A stretch of DNA of 64,000 nucleotides. Source: Hirsutella rhossiliensis. Lineage: Eukaryota; Ascomycota; Sordariomycetes; Hypocreales; Ophiocordycipitaceae. Below, one piece after another: positions 1-11,750 of this stretch. The stretch's first letter is position 1; every line of letters starts with the position of its first letter. The DNA lies in NCBI RefSeq assembly GCF_020360975.1, contig NW_025408668.1, positions 4,960,001-5,024,000 on the forward strand, read 5' to 3'. A program made the position numbers and the translations under genes. Under the pieces are notes generated by a model that was not told where the DNA came from, did no database searches, and saw only the letters and a program-made list of their open reading frames with translations.

Positions 1-903
1 GCCGCAGCAACAGGGGCTGCAGCAGCTGCAGGTCGTGCTATCTATATCGAGTGCTAGCCACGAAGGAATAAGACTGCTTGCTATTATACTCTAGCAGCCT
101 CTTCGTCTAGTTCCCGGCTAGCCTCTCGAAAGATAGTCGAGTAACCGTTACTAATAGGCTTTATTAGCAGAGATATATCCTATAGCCACTAGCCGGAAAG
201 AGCTTCTATTAGGAAGTATTAGTTAGCTTCCTCGAGGATTTCTTCCTACTTAGCTAGCCACGAAGAAGCTAGTAGGTTCCTAGCAGAAAAAGCTCTTAGG
301 TAGGCCGTATAGGTCTTCCTAATACGGTTAGTTATATAACCTCTCGAGGGAGCTATTAAGGTCTCGAGCTTTAAAAGCCACTACCTAGGAGTCTCTTCCT
401 CTCGAAGAGAGATTAGCTTTGCGGCACTAACGGATTCCGTTATCGCCGTACGAGCAGCCGTTAATAGCTTCGTTTCGTAGAGGTATTCCTTTCGGTGACT
501 CTCGTAGTCGCCTAAGGCAGCAGAAAAAGCTCTCTATTATATAGAGGTTAGCTTAGAGAAGAGGGAAGCTCCCTCTATAAAGTCCGTTGCCCTAGGACGA
601 AGAGGGGGCTCGAGAGGGTCCTACTTATTAGAGAAGACTAAATTATAGATAGTTCTGTCCACCCGAGCCCGTAGCTCCTTTACCTACTTATCCTAATCTT
701 AGGGCTCTATAAGAATCGTCCTACGGACCGTAGGGACGGTAGAGGAGTCGATTTTCGTTATTATTGCGGGGAAAGGTAGAAAAGTCGGTTAAAAATCGGC
801 TTTTCTAGTAAGAGGGGTAAAAGGAAGCTACGAGGGATATAAGAAAGGTGCCTTTTATAGCAGCCGGAAGGTATAGGAATACTATTCCTCCTAGGCTTAT
901 AAC
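1..903 (-). pseudogene. R1 gag-like ORF remnant
   Basis: Reading the minus strand through TAA/TAG gives a long open frame rich in Ala, Glu, Leu, Ser and Arg, ending at the window edge in an Ala/Pro-rich stretch. Its position just downstream of the LTR fits a gag-type first ORF, but no capsid or zinc-knuckle motif was recognised. A 60-residue open piece at 761-943 belongs to this leader and is not an independent gene. A diverged copy lies at 23357-24025. The function is inferred from position only. Confidence 0.4.
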
Positions 904-1364
904 TCTCGCGAAGAGAGATGCGAGAAGTGTATATAAAATGCACGAAGGTGAAATTAGAAGTAAGGGGTTAGATAGGCAGGGCAGAGATGTTTAAATCTTA
1001 CGGGGGCAGTAATTGTAGTAGGGGAGTGATTGTTATATTGCCTTAATTGTCCTTCTTTCCTCTATCTAACGCCCCTATTTATACCCGTCTAGCATCTTAA
1101 TTAATAAAGAAGATCCTGCTTAAAGAAGCTACTAATGTCCTTTTAACTACCGAGCTTTTTACCGGTTTTTTCCTTCCTTTATAGCCGTTTCCGGCATATC
1201 CGTCTTATCTCTCGCTACTTTATACTTTCCCTTATACCCCTACCCTCCTTTCTATACCTCTTCTCGGCTCCTTCTTCTATACCGGGTGTTTCTAGCTTCC
1301 TTGGTCCCTCTTACTAAGGGATATCTTCGAGAACTGCGAAATCAGGCTACGCTTCGCGATAATA
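904..1364 (-). repeat. R1 LTR with inverted ends TCGCGAAG / CTTCGCGA
   Basis: A repeat of about 460 bp bounded by the inverted octamers TCGCGAAG (906-913) and CTTCGCGA (1352-1359). Related copies lie at 31883-32371, 37591-38069, 57061-57385 (partial) and, inverted, 57843-58327. In the element's own orientation it begins TATTATCGCG, consistent with a RIPped TG start. Two copies are followed by R1 internal sequence and the others are not, which supports an LTR rather than a MITE. Confidence 0.65.
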
Positions 1365-1499
1365 TAACCTAGTATCTAATATAAATAAAATAAAGGATAT
1401 AATATAAAGATTTAAAAAGTTATTACTACTTTAAGAAAAGACCTTATATAAATTAATAAAGAGCTTAAGTTAAAATAAACTAGCTCTTAAGAGAAAGAA

Positions 1500-3082
1500 T
1501 AAAGCCTATAAGATAGAATAAAGAATATCCCTTAAAAATACTAGAAATATAATAAACTCCTTAAAGAAGAACTTAAGATAGAGTTACTTAAATATAGCTA
1601 ATAAGACTATAAAATTTATTTTAAGGATAGAATAACGCTAACGTTTTATAAGATCTATAACTTAAATAAAAAGTAACTATAAACGCTATATAACTACTTA
1701 AATAAGAATCTATAAAAGGGATATATATAAATATTAATATTTAAAGTAAGCTATTTAGTTATATTTATTTTAAAGAAAAATAGTAAGCTATAACTAGTTA
1801 TTAATTATAAACGCTTAAACGATATCATAATAAAGGACTAAATACTATTACTACTTATATTAAAACTATAAGATTAATTATATAGTAAAAAATAGTTTAT
1901 AGCCTTTAATCTTAAAAGCGCCTATAACTTAATATATATAAAAAAGGTATATAAATAGATAATAGCCTTTAAAACGAAATTTAAACTATTTAAATATTTA
2001 GTAATACTATTTAGACTTATAAATATACTAGCTACCTTTTAACGGATAATTAATAATACCCTATATAAATACTTAGATATCTTTATAGTAGTATACTTAG
2101 ATAATATCTTAATTTTCTTAGATACTTTAAAAGAATATAAGGAATACGTTTATAAGGTACTCTATATACTTTAAAATATAAAGTTACTAGTTAAATTAAA
2201 GAAAAGTAAGTTCTATATATAAGAAGTAGACTTCTTTAAATATACGATCTTACTAAGAGAGATATAAATATAATAAGATAAGATTAACTTAGTTAAAGAA
2301 TAGCTAATATTAAAGAACGTTAAGGATATATAAAGTTTCCTAGGATTTATAAATTACTATTAATAATTTATTAAAGATTTTAAAAAGATTATAGTACTAC
2401 TCTATAACTTAATAAAGAAAGAAAAAGAATATATATAGGATAATAAAGCTAATAAAGCTTTTAAATATATTAAAACTATAATTATATAAGAACTAGTTTT
2501 AACTACCTTTAATTTAAAATAATAAATTAAACTTAAAACTAATATATTAGACTTTACTTTAAGAGTATAAATCGGATAAAAAGATAATAAAGGAAGACTA
2601 TAACTAATTATATTCTATTTAAAGAAGCTATATAGTATAGAACTTAATTACTTTATCTATAATAAAGAATTCCTTATAATTATTTAAGCTTTTAAGGAAT
2701 TTCGATACTACCTTCTTAAAAGTAAGTATAAAGTTAAGGTTTATATAGATTATAAAAACATCCTATACTTTATAATAATATAATAGTTAAACGGATGATA
2801 GATTTAATAGGCTAAATATTTATTAGAATTTAACTATAAAATAATCTATAGAAAAGGAATAGAAAACTATTAAGCTAATACCTTTAGTCGATAAAGTAAC
2901 TATAATATAAGAGTACTTATAGTAAAAGAATAGCTCTTAGAAATTAATAAAAATAGGAACTATTAATAATAATAGCTAAATATAATATTTAAAGTATAAC
3001 CTAATAACTTAATATACTAAAAGATCCTAAAATAAATAAAAGAATATAAAGTACTAAAGGGATATAATATAGAATATTTAGA
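1500..3082 (+). pseudogene. GypA reverse transcriptase-RNase H remnant
   Basis: Reading through TAA/TAG from about 1770 gives the Ty3/Gypsy RT order: a finger block (KLxLVINYKRLN), a palm block (FNLKSAYNLI) and the catalytic box at 2094-2105, which reads YLDN instead of YLDD because GAT became AAT in a TpG context. RNase H follows near 2690-2880 with a block resembling the family's DHKNL segment, His read as Tyr. The frame stops at 3082, where the LINE's duplicated target site begins; integrase continues after 10464. Clearly dead: dozens of stops and a lost catalytic Asp. Confidence 0.8.
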
Positions 3083-3097
3083 AGTTTTAATATATTA
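3083..3097. repeat. Target-site duplication of the LINE, left copy
   Basis: AGTTTTAATATATTA here and again at 10450-10464. The uninterrupted counterpart in GypA copy B is at about 51846-51861. Confidence 0.85.
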
Positions 3098-3115
3098 TTA
3101 TTATTATTATTATTA
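3095..3115 (-). repeat. (TAA)n tail of the LINE
   Basis: TTA repeated about six times on the plus strand, that is a (TAA)n tail at the 3' end of a minus-strand LINE, as in I-like and Tad-like elements. It partly overlaps the duplicated target site. A similar short TTA run precedes the related 3' end at 63690. Confidence 0.7.
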
Positions 3116-3853
3116 AGATTACGCTAGGGACCTAGCTAGAGGTATCTAGAACTTTAATATTAAATAAGAGGGAAAAACTAGAGTGCCTAGGGGAAAACCC
3201 TCCCCTCTTTTAGTATAGGTCCGCCTCGAACGAGGTCGTGGTAGTAGTACGTAGGAAATTTACGCCGGCTACCGCGGGCTCCTCCCGCGAAATCGCGTCT
3301 CGGCGCGGGCCCTCTTAGGTCGTGGCCGCTACTATCCCGAGCGGCCGCGGCCCGGGCTCGCTAGCCCGGGCCTAGGGTTATAGGTAGTAGTCTCTCTCCG
3401 GGGGCCCGACTCGCGGGCGCCTCTATTTACCCTAGCTCCCGCGTCGCGGCCGCGTAGCCGCGGTTACGTCGGCTTATCGGTCCGTTAGTTAGTAGGGCAG
3501 GTAATATCCGGTTGCCGGGCCGGGCGCTAGTATAGGTCGCTCTTAGGTAGGGCCGGCTAATCGAAATTCGGTCGGCCGGCTCCGCTAATCGTAAATCGGT
3601 TCCCGTCCGGCTACGCGATTTCCTAATCGGGGGCGCGGCGGCCTATATTTACCCTCTATCTCGTAGTTACTAATTGCGCGCGCCCGGCTTGCGCCTATAT
3701 ATACCTGCCCTCCCCCCCCGGTTCCGTACGTGCCTCCTCCTATCCCTCTATTATCTATCTCTTTCGTAGGCCTAACTACTACCTCGCCCGCCTCGTTTCT
3801 ATAACTCTAGGTCTCCTTAATACCGTATCTAGTTCGCTCGTCGTCGCGTCGCA

Positions 3854-5540
3854 ATGTCTAACTAGGAAGCCGACTTAGGTAGTAGCGGCTCGCCTCCTCT
3901 AAAACCCCCTCCTTATAAGAAAGTCGCTATAGTAGCGTGATCAGAGCGCTCTATCCCGTGTTTTACGTATATCGGGCGTCTTACTAGTAAGCTTACCTAC
4001 GAGTCCTTCGCCGGCTATTAGAACTAGTCTTATACGTATTAATCCTAGCTTTATCTTAGGTCGGTCTTACTTTTAGTATTTTTACTAACTTTAATAGCCG
4101 TAAAGGCTAAAGCGTATATCGCTTACGCCGACTCTAACTAGTCTTATTACCGAGTAAGTAACCCCTTCCCGCTATAGTGCTATCCGAGTTTAGTGCTAAT
4201 CTAAGTTCTAGATTACCTCCGAAGGCGAGGAGGCCGCTAGTGCCCTCTACTAAGTATAGTCCGAGGTCGATAGCCCTTCCCTTATTAAGGGTTCGGTATA
4301 GGAGCGCTTTTATCGTACTACTCTAGAAACTTATATTCGCGCTAGTTAGAAGGCCCCCGCCGCTAAGGGCAAGGGCGCGTTAGGCGAGTCCGCCCTTAGT
4401 CTAGCTATAGTCGCTAAGAATATAGAGACGCTTACGTTAGCCTTTACTTATTTCGTAGACGATACCCGCTATATATATAAGTCCCTAGAGAAGCACCTAG
4501 GTAAGTTTAGCGACGCTATTAAGACCCTAGCCTAGGTCGGGCCTAAGTCGCTCTTAGTCGCCCGGAAGACTCTTACGGCGGTTAATAATCTCGCCGACTA
4601 TTTCTATCTTATTGCTAGCGATAGCCCCGACGTAGAGGATAGCGGCTTTAATCTTATTAGTCTTACTAGGCCCGTTCTAGCCCCGATCCCTATCGATAAG
4701 GGGAAGGGTAAAGGTAAGGGCAAGGCGGCAGCCGCGTCTAAGGCCCTATCTAAGGCTAAGGCTAAGGTATCTATGCCCGCGGCCGTCGCGGAGCCGGCTC
4801 GGGAGCTAACCGCGTCTCCCTCCGACGCCGAGCTATAGCCCGGTAGTTCTCTTAGCGCTAAGCCCGCCCTAAAGCGTCCCCGTCTTACGTCGCCTACCGA
4901 TCCTACTAACGCTCCCGACTTCGTCTAGTAGTATCTTTATAGCCGTCGCGGTTTAGTCCCGGCCGAGATTATTACTAGTCTTAACCTCGATTAGATCTAT
5001 AGTTATAGTATAGGCCGTGGCGAACGCCTCCGTGCCGCCGCCGGTATAGGTCCTACCCTAGTAGAGACCCCGGTCGTTACTCTATCTCGTAAGCTAGCCG
5101 TCTAGGCTAGCTCTAGTTCGGGTTCGGGGTTAGGTCTATTCGGTCGTCGTTAGGGTTCTCGTGGCGGTGGTGGTCCCCGCACTCCTCGCAAGCCTTAGGT
5201 TACTCCCTCCCGTGCTCCGCGTGCTACCCTAGGGGGGTCTTATTATTCCCGCCGCGATAACGAGGCGGACGTTGCTGCCGACGAGCTAGGCTAGGGTCGT
5301 GGTTTAGGGGGGGGGCTAGTTATCGGCTCCGTCTTAGTTCGGTTCTAGGTCGGGTCTTATTTAGTTACGGTCTTTCGGTAATAAGTCTTATTCTATAGCT
5401 ATTAAGGTCGGTTCGGTTAGGTTATATTAGTTCTATTTAGTCTATAGTTTAATCGGCGAGGTTTACGCCTAGTCTAGGTCCGGTTCGGTCGAAGCTATAG
5501 TCCTATAATTATAAGTCCTCTCCCTTTTCGGGTCGCCCTA
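3854..5540 (+). pseudogene. Antisense ORF in the LINE 3' region, function unknown
   Basis: On the strand opposite to the LINE ORFs an ATG at 3854 opens a coding-like frame. It begins MSN, then a Ser/Pro/Lys leader and a segment (SERSIPCFTYIG) that may once have been Cys-rich. From about 4140 the open frame shifts (to frame 0), so an intron or indel lies near 4130-4150. The rest contains a Gly-Lys repeat near 4700 and an Arg/Gly-rich tail near 5150-5300. Between 4360 and 5330 every in-frame stop seen is TAG, as expected from RIP of CAG or TGG, which argues that this strand and frame were coding. A capsid-like, DNA-binding or regulatory role is possible; none is shown. Confidence 0.55.
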
Positions 5541-5599
5541 GTAGGGGAGGTAGTTAGCTAGGGTGGTCCTAGTCGGGGCCGCTCTGTCCCTAGCGCGAC

Positions 5600-8500
5600 C
5601 CCGGTTCTATTATCTAGTATATCTACGTATAGCCTCCGAGCTAGGTCGAACTAGCGGAGCCTGCCTAAGCGGAGGAACTATTGCGCTAGCGGCGCCGTAG
5701 TCCTTTTCCCTTAGAGGCCCGCTCTTACGTTACTTACGTCCTAGGCCCGTATTAAGAGGGACTCCCTCGCCCCTACCGTTAGTAGATAGTCGATTATCGT
5801 ATAGTAGATAGTGTCCCGTCTTTATCCGTAGGTATATATTAGCGAAACTACGCCGGGGACCTATCGGTTAAAGAGGAAGTCGTTAAGCCCGATCTTTCCT
5901 ATACGTATCTAGGTAATTGCCGTGCTAATATACTTAGGGAGGCCCTCGTAACGGTCTAGCGTTATCGCTTTATCGAACCGAGGCGGGAAGTCGGCGGGGT
6001 AGAGGGTGGTCCGGTATTATCGGATCGCGTCTTCCTTAGCGTTCTATCGGGCGGCCTATTCCTCGTTTAGCCTTTTAAGCGACTTAGCTTTATCCGGGAG
6101 GTCGTCCGTTCCTATCTAGCTCCGGACCCCCCTTATCTCCTCCGCGAGGGGGGGTCTGCCCGGAGGTAGTGCCGCTAAGGGTCTGCCCTCTCTCTAGCGT
6201 CGCCTCCTTTTAAGTATGCCCGCGACCGCGTTAGACGCGCGTTAGATTTAGCCTAGGAGCCCTAAGTCTTCTAGCCTCTAGAGGGTATCCGTTATTCTTT
6301 AGTTTAAGTAAAGGTCGATTAGGGGCACCTATACCTCCGCTTCGACTTAATAGACTAGGGTCGCGCGGTAGGCACCCGTTACTACCCGGAGGCAGGCTAA
6401 CTAGTCCCGGGTAAGGTCCCGCGCGATTCCGCGTAGTTTCCCCCCCGCGGGCGTTATCTCGTAGAATATAACTATAGCGTAGGAGATTAGGGACCGGATT
6501 ACCTTACTATAGACTTCCCTAGCGCGTGGTAGGGTGTAGCCCTATGTAGACGCCGCGAGCCCGGTTAGGGCTATAGTCTAGCGCTTTAACTTCGCTCGGA
6601 GTTATTTTAGGTGCGCCTTTTAGCGTAGTTTCCGGTATACCTAAACCCTTAGTAGGCGGGCCTCTTAGACCGGGGTTACTACGTTGGCCCTAAGGTAGAC
6701 CGGCGTCGTTATCGCTTATCTCCTTCGTATAAAGTATATTAATTCGCTCTTCGATAGTTTAAAAGTAACCGCGAACTCGGTCGCCTATTCCGCGTATACC
6801 CTCTAGGCTTCCTCTAGGCGTGCTACCGTAGTAGCCTCGTCGGGTCCGATGCTAACTATATTCGTATCGTCGGCGAAGCCGACGGTATAAATACTATATA
6901 TCGTGCTAAGCCTTTCGTATAGGGGGGTTATATAGTATAGAAATAGGATTAGGGATAGGGGGGAGCCCTAGGGGACTCCCGTCGGTACTTAAGTTAGCTC
7001 TAAGGTCCTCCTATCGAAGTAAAGGGTCGATCTCCTATTACTTACGAAGCTCTATATTAGGCTCGTAAGCTACCTAGGGTATCCCCTAAGCTCTAGTTCC
7101 CTTATAAGCTTATTATAGTTAACCGTATTAAATGCGCTCTTAATATCTAGCTATAGGAATAATGCGATGCCCCTCTAGGCCTACGTCGCGCGCACTAGTT
7201 CCGTTACTAGTAGGATCGCCGCCTCCGTAGAGCGTTCCCTCCTATTCCCTATTTATCCGTCTAGTAGGATGCCGTTCGCCTCCGCTACTCCCGCGATCCT
7301 CTAAGCTAGTATCTACTCGAGTACTTTTCCTACTATAGGTAGGAGGGAGATTAGTCTTTAACCCCTTACCGTGCGGTAGGCGTCCGGCCTCTTACCTAGC
7401 TTCCGGATAACTACTATATTCGCGCTACGGAACCGACCTAGGAAATATAAGAGTTAGGTATAGGCGTTAAAGATCGTGGCTAGTCGCTAGACTAGGGCTA
7501 GGCCGCACTTCTTAATAAACCCTAAGGGGACGCCGTCCGGACCCGCTACTTTCTAGCTTACTATCTTGCTTAGCGCCCCTACGACGTCGGCTAGCCGGAT
7601 CTATTAGTTAACCGTAAGGGTCGCCTCGGCCGTAGGCTAGGGTAGCCCTTAGGCTGTGCCGGCCTCTAGTAGGAAGAACTTAGCGGCTAGTAGCTAGGCC
7701 TTCCCTTCGAAGGTTTCCGTTAGTTAGTCCTCGCCTTCCTTAACTAGCGGTAGGATATAGGTCGGTTCCGGTAGTAGCCTACTACGGAGTCTTGCCTACC
7801 TCTCTACGTTCTAGAGCTTAGTGTTATTAGCGCTAACTTCCTCTAAGAACTCGCGCTAGTAGGCCCTCCTCGCCTCGCGGACGGTCCGCTTTTAAGCTAT
7901 AGACGCCTCGTATAGGTCTTCTTAGTTCGCCTCGTTCCTTTCCCGCCTATACTTCCTCCTCGCCCTCTTAGCCTCCCTCGTCGCCCTCCCTACCTCCGGG
8001 GTAAACTATACGTTGCCCTTAGGTAATGCTCGCCCCCGGCGCGGAACCGTAGCTATCGCGATCTACGCTAGAGTAGCGAAGACGTAGTCTAGGTCCTTAT
8101 CGATATCCTTAGGCGTCTAGAGTATTAGCTAGTATAGTCTTAGCCGGGACGTAGTCTCGGCTTCGACTAGCTTTACTTCTACTTCTTTCTACCTTAGGGC
8201 CGGTTCGGGTGCCTAGGCCTAGGTATTAACCTATAGTATAATAGTTTAGGGGATATAGTCTAACCCGGTTAGGTCTAAGTCGGGCCCGGTATACCGTGTT
8301 CCGGTCTCTAGCGTTGCCTAAGCTAGGTCGATAGTGCTATCCCTTTAGCCGTAGAAGAATCTTATATACTCCCCTCTTAGGGTAGCGAGTTTAAGTCGTA
8401 GCCTTATCGCCTCCTATATAAGTTATATCGCGCTATCCAAGGTTCTATCGTATCCGTCCTAGAGCGGGTAATAGATATTAAAGTCCCCTACTATTACTAT

Positions 8501-8830
8501 AGGGTGCTCTAGTTCGATCACGCTTAGGTCGCGTAGCGCTCCTACCCTCGCGGCCCCCGGTAGTAAGTAAATCGCCCGTAGTCTAGTGCTATCCCCGAAA
8601 ATTACCTCGCTCTAGTCTAGTCCGGACTAAGGCGACTAAGTCCCCGGCCCGAGCCTTTTATATATATATAGCGCGCACCTCCTCCCTATGACTAGCTATG
8701 GGCGCCGCTCGGGGGCCGCCTCCTAGTATAGCTTCTACTTCTTATAGTGCTATTAGGTCGAAGCTAGCCCGGTAGCAAAGCGCTAACCGAGCTAGCTTAT
8801 ATCTTTTCTATATATTCTAAAATAGTACTT
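5600..8830 (-). pseudogene. LINE ORF2: APE endonuclease, reverse transcriptase, RNase H (RIPped)
   Basis: N-terminal APE signals are the DLIALxEV block near 8740 and GDFNIYYPL near 8455-8490, where the Trp codon expected after PL is now TAG. RT follows, with the catalytic box GFADDTN at 6862-6882 still intact because its Asp codons are preceded by C and so lie outside RIP context. Near 6300-6370 is the post-RT block TGAYRAT typical of Tad-clade elements, with PxIDLYLN downstream. RNase H is expected at about 5600-5950 but its motifs were not cleanly read. The many TAG/TAA codons make it non-functional. Confidence 0.8.
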
Positions 8831-8879
8831 TTAGTTATATATAGGTAGGGTCGGGGTAAAAGGGGTCGTCTATATAGGG

Positions 8880-10234
8880 AGGGAGGCGCTCTATCTCCTA
8901 GCGCTTCTCTATCTACTATACCTACGAATGTCGTTCGTACTCGGTTCGGCCTCCCTAGCCTTACTAGCCGGCGGGTATCTCGAGCTCGACCTCTTATCCC
9001 GGCGCGGTCTACCTAGTCCCCGCTTCCAGACTATAGTCGATTTAGGAACGCCCTAGGTTTCGATAGTAGGGAGCACCCGTTGCTCGGCGTACGTCTAGGT
9101 ATTCGCGAACTATTAAGGTCGTCGCGGGTAGTTTTCCCTCGCCTTTTCCTAGGCTTTATTCGCTATAGGGTAGGTCCGGGTCTACGATAGGTGGTCCCCT
9201 TAGTATAAGATATAGTTATAGGGGATTTCGCCCTTCTTAGCCCTATATTCGTCCTCGCCTCCGTCGTATACCGTGCTCCTATATCGGCTATAGAGTTATA
9301 TCGATATATATCGCCTAGCGATATAGCCGTATCTATAGTAGTTATAGCACCTCTATAGTCGGACCGACTTATCGTAGGGTTTATATTAGAAGATCTATAC
9401 TTCGAGGACTAGGCCTAGGTCGTAGAGCCTATTAGCCTCCTCTAGGCTACCGACCCTAATAAGTATAGTCGTCGCCGTCGATGTCTTAGATCGGGGGCGT
9501 AGCGCCTAGGCCTAGAGGACCTCGACTTTATTCGCCTCTATAATCTTATAGAGCAATCGCTCCCTATCTACCGTCGCTACCCCTAAGGGGACGTTCTTTA
9601 CGACCACCGTATACGCGTAGCGGGAGATCGTAGCCTCCGGTCTAAACACGGCCTTAACCTAGCCTTAGTCCCTCTAATAGGCTCTCGCCGCGGTGTTAAA
9701 TATAACCGCGATATCTCCGCTTTAGAGGCGCCTCGCCGCTATAGCGCTCGTAGCTTTTAGGGCCGTATTTACCGCCTTTACTATATCCTTCGGTTCGCGG
9801 CTTAGGATTTCGGGCGGTGCCCTAGTAGGGACCACGATAATCTCGCGTTTATAGCGCGGTGGGACCTATTTTACCGTGGCTTTATATCGGGTCGGTCCCC
9901 TAGTCTCGGCCACGACCGCGGCCTAGGTTCGCTTAGGGCCCCCCGGGCCCGAAGCGATGCCTAGGCGGAGTTCTTCCTTAACTGCCTCCTTAATTATATC
10001 CCGGATTATCGTCTTAAAGCTCTCGTCCGCGCGGAGCACCGCCGACGACGCGCTGCCGGCGCGGCTCTTCGCCCTAGAGAGCCGTTCGACTACTACCTAT
10101 ACCCTGCCGAACTATGCGCTTAGGATAAAGCCCGCGAGTTCGTCGTATGCTGCTTTTTCTATGGGGTCGCTCGGCGCCTAGGCCGGTGTCGCATCGCTGC
10201 TTCGGGTTTATTGACTCGCTCTATCGGGGTGCAT
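8880..10234 (-). pseudogene. LINE ORF1: gag-like protein with zinc knuckles (RIPped)
   Basis: Begins with ATG at 10234-10232 (MHPDRASQ) and runs with TAG/TAA interruptions to about 8880. At roughly 9307-9348 a CxxC-xxx-GH-xxxx-C zinc knuckle is recognisable with its Cys and His codons turned to Tyr; a second Cys cluster follows. This is the nucleic-acid-binding ORF1 of Tad-type LINEs. The 74-codon open frame on the plus strand at 9957-10181 is its shadow, left open because this end has few mutations. Confidence 0.75.
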
Positions 10235-10449
10235 AAATTCGGGTAGCGTCTCTTCGCGCTACGCGCTCTAATCGAGCCCGGTGCGTCGAGGGCCGCCACC
10301 ACGTCTACCCACCCCTCGGCCTCGGCGTAGCATCGTTACTAAGGGTAATTGATGCTGCTAAATTAATTCCTAGTATTGGTTAGTGTTTTAGTCGCGATGT
10401 ATACCCGCTATAGGCGTATATCGGTTTCGCGAGAAGTTTTTATATAGTT
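10235..10449 (-). other. LINE 5' leader, weakly RIPped
   Basis: About 215 bp between the duplicated target and ORF1. It keeps many CA and TG dinucleotides (for instance 10290-10400), unlike the element's 3' half. No gene is seen. Confidence 0.55.
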
Positions 10450-10464
10450 AGTTTTAATATATTA
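10450..10464. repeat. Target-site duplication of the LINE, right copy
   Basis: AGTTTTAATATATTA, identical to 3083-3097. Confidence 0.85.
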
Positions 10465-11750
10465 AAATAAAATCTAGATACTACTAGCGTTATAAGATAA
10501 AGTTATATAAGATATATATAAATATTTAATATATAGATACTAAGGAATCTAAAGAATAATAAAACGGATTAAATAATAATATAACTTCTTATAGCTTAAA
10601 AAAGTAGTATAATAAGTTATTAAAAAATATAAACTTAATATATAAAGTAAAGCTAAATAATATAAACTATATAGAGAATTATAACCGCTACTAGTATTAA
10701 AGAAACTATAGGATTTAATAGCTTTTAACTATATTATAAAGCTATTATTATTAAAAGAACTTATAACTAACGTTAAGTATAATAGTATATTTATTATTAC
10801 TAATAAATTAATAAAGTATAGATACTTTTAACTATATAAAGAAGTAAGTAATATAAAAGAGCTAGTATATATATTCCTATAAATAATTATTAATAATTAT
10901 AGACTATTAAACGAGATTATCTTTAATAAAGAAAGTATATTTATAGCTAAATTTTAGTAAGCTCTTATAGTATAATTAGGGACGAAATATAAGCTTAGTA
11001 TAGCTTATTACCTATAAATAGATAGATAAATAAAACGACTTAACTAAACGCTTAAATAATATTTATAATACTATATTAGCTATAAATAAAATAATTAAGT
11101 TAAAAAGCTATTAATAATATAACTAGCTTATAATAGCTTAGTTATAGAAATAACTAAGCTCTTACTAATATATACTAATTATAAATATAACCTAAAAGTA
11201 TTTAAGGTTACTTAATAAAAACTATAAAGGGAACGAGCGATACTATAAGTAAATTAGCTATAAAATTTATATAAAGAAATATAATAAGAAATTTAATTTA
11301 TTAGAAAATAAATATCTACTTACTATAATCGGAAAGGTTTATAAGGACTAATCTTTTAAGATAGAGATATAGTCTACCTTATATAATAAAATATTAAAAT
11401 AAAACGACTAAGTAATAAATTAGATTTTAAGAAACTTAAGCTATTTAAGGTTAAGAAAACTATTTTAAAAGTTAACTATAAACTTACGCTACTAACGATA
11501 ATATAAATATATATAATATTTTATATCTTATTATTAAAACTAGTACTATAAAACGCTAAACTATAGGGAAAAATTAAAGTTAATAATAATTAAGAATATA
11601 AAGTAAAATAAATACTAAATATAAGAAAATAAGGTTAGTAATAAGAATACCTTATTAAGTAAAAGGGATATAGACTAAAAGAAAATACTTAGGAACTACT
11701 TAAGTACTTAACCTATTATAGTTCTTTACTTCGATAATTTTACTAGTAAA
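10465..11750 (+). pseudogene. GypA integrase region remnant
   Basis: Continues the GypA pol frame broken at 3082. It aligns over its whole length with 51862-53143 of copy B. The position after RNase H and before the 3' end identifies it as integrase; individual catalytic residues could not be read with confidence because of dense G-to-A and C-to-T change. The homology between copies stops sharply at about 11750. Confidence 0.65.

Larger units (their letters stand above)
1..1364 (-). mobile_element. R1 LTR retroelement, copy 1 (5' end only, continues left of the window)
   Basis: This is a RIPped LTR-type element in minus orientation: an LTR at 904-1364 followed, reading leftwards, by a coding region that leaves the window at base 1. 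The same internal sequence plus LTR recurs at 13500-13718, 23357-24025 and 31719-32371, interrupted there by other transposons. The first 100 bases keep some CA and TG, so this end is less mutated than most of the window. It abuts GypA directly at 1365 and probably inserted into it. Family assignment beyond LTR element is not possible because no pol motif lies inside the window. Confidence 0.65.
3098..10449 (-). mobile_element. Tad-like non-LTR retrotransposon (LINE), full length, RIPped
   Basis: Minus-strand order: 5' leader (10449-10235), ORF1 with zinc knuckles, ORF2 with APE endonuclease, RT and RNase H, then about 2.5 kb of 3' region holding an ORF on the opposite strand, then a (TAA)n tail. 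It is flanked by a 15-bp TSD and sits in GypA pol. GC content stays high because RIP removed CpA/TpG but left CpG. The gag-plus-APE-plus-RT-plus-RNase H arrangement is that of the Tad clade of filamentous fungi. The 5' leader keeps more CA/TG than the rest. Confidence 0.85.

Noticed and set aside
904..1364. MITE or other DNA transposon, because of the inverted octamers TCGCGAAG / CTTCGCGA
   Set aside because: Two of the copies are joined to the same internal coding sequence on one side, and one solo copy has a 5-bp TSD, which fits an LTR better.
1365..3082. Mitochondrial or plasmid insert, suggested by extreme AT content and in-frame TAA/TAG
   Set aside because: Nuclear Ty3/Gypsy RT and RNase H motifs are present and the stops match RIP of CAA, CAG and TGG codons.
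9957..10181. 74-codon plus-strand frame
   Set aside because: It lies opposite LINE ORF1, in the part of the element with little RIP. It has no start context or domain of its own.
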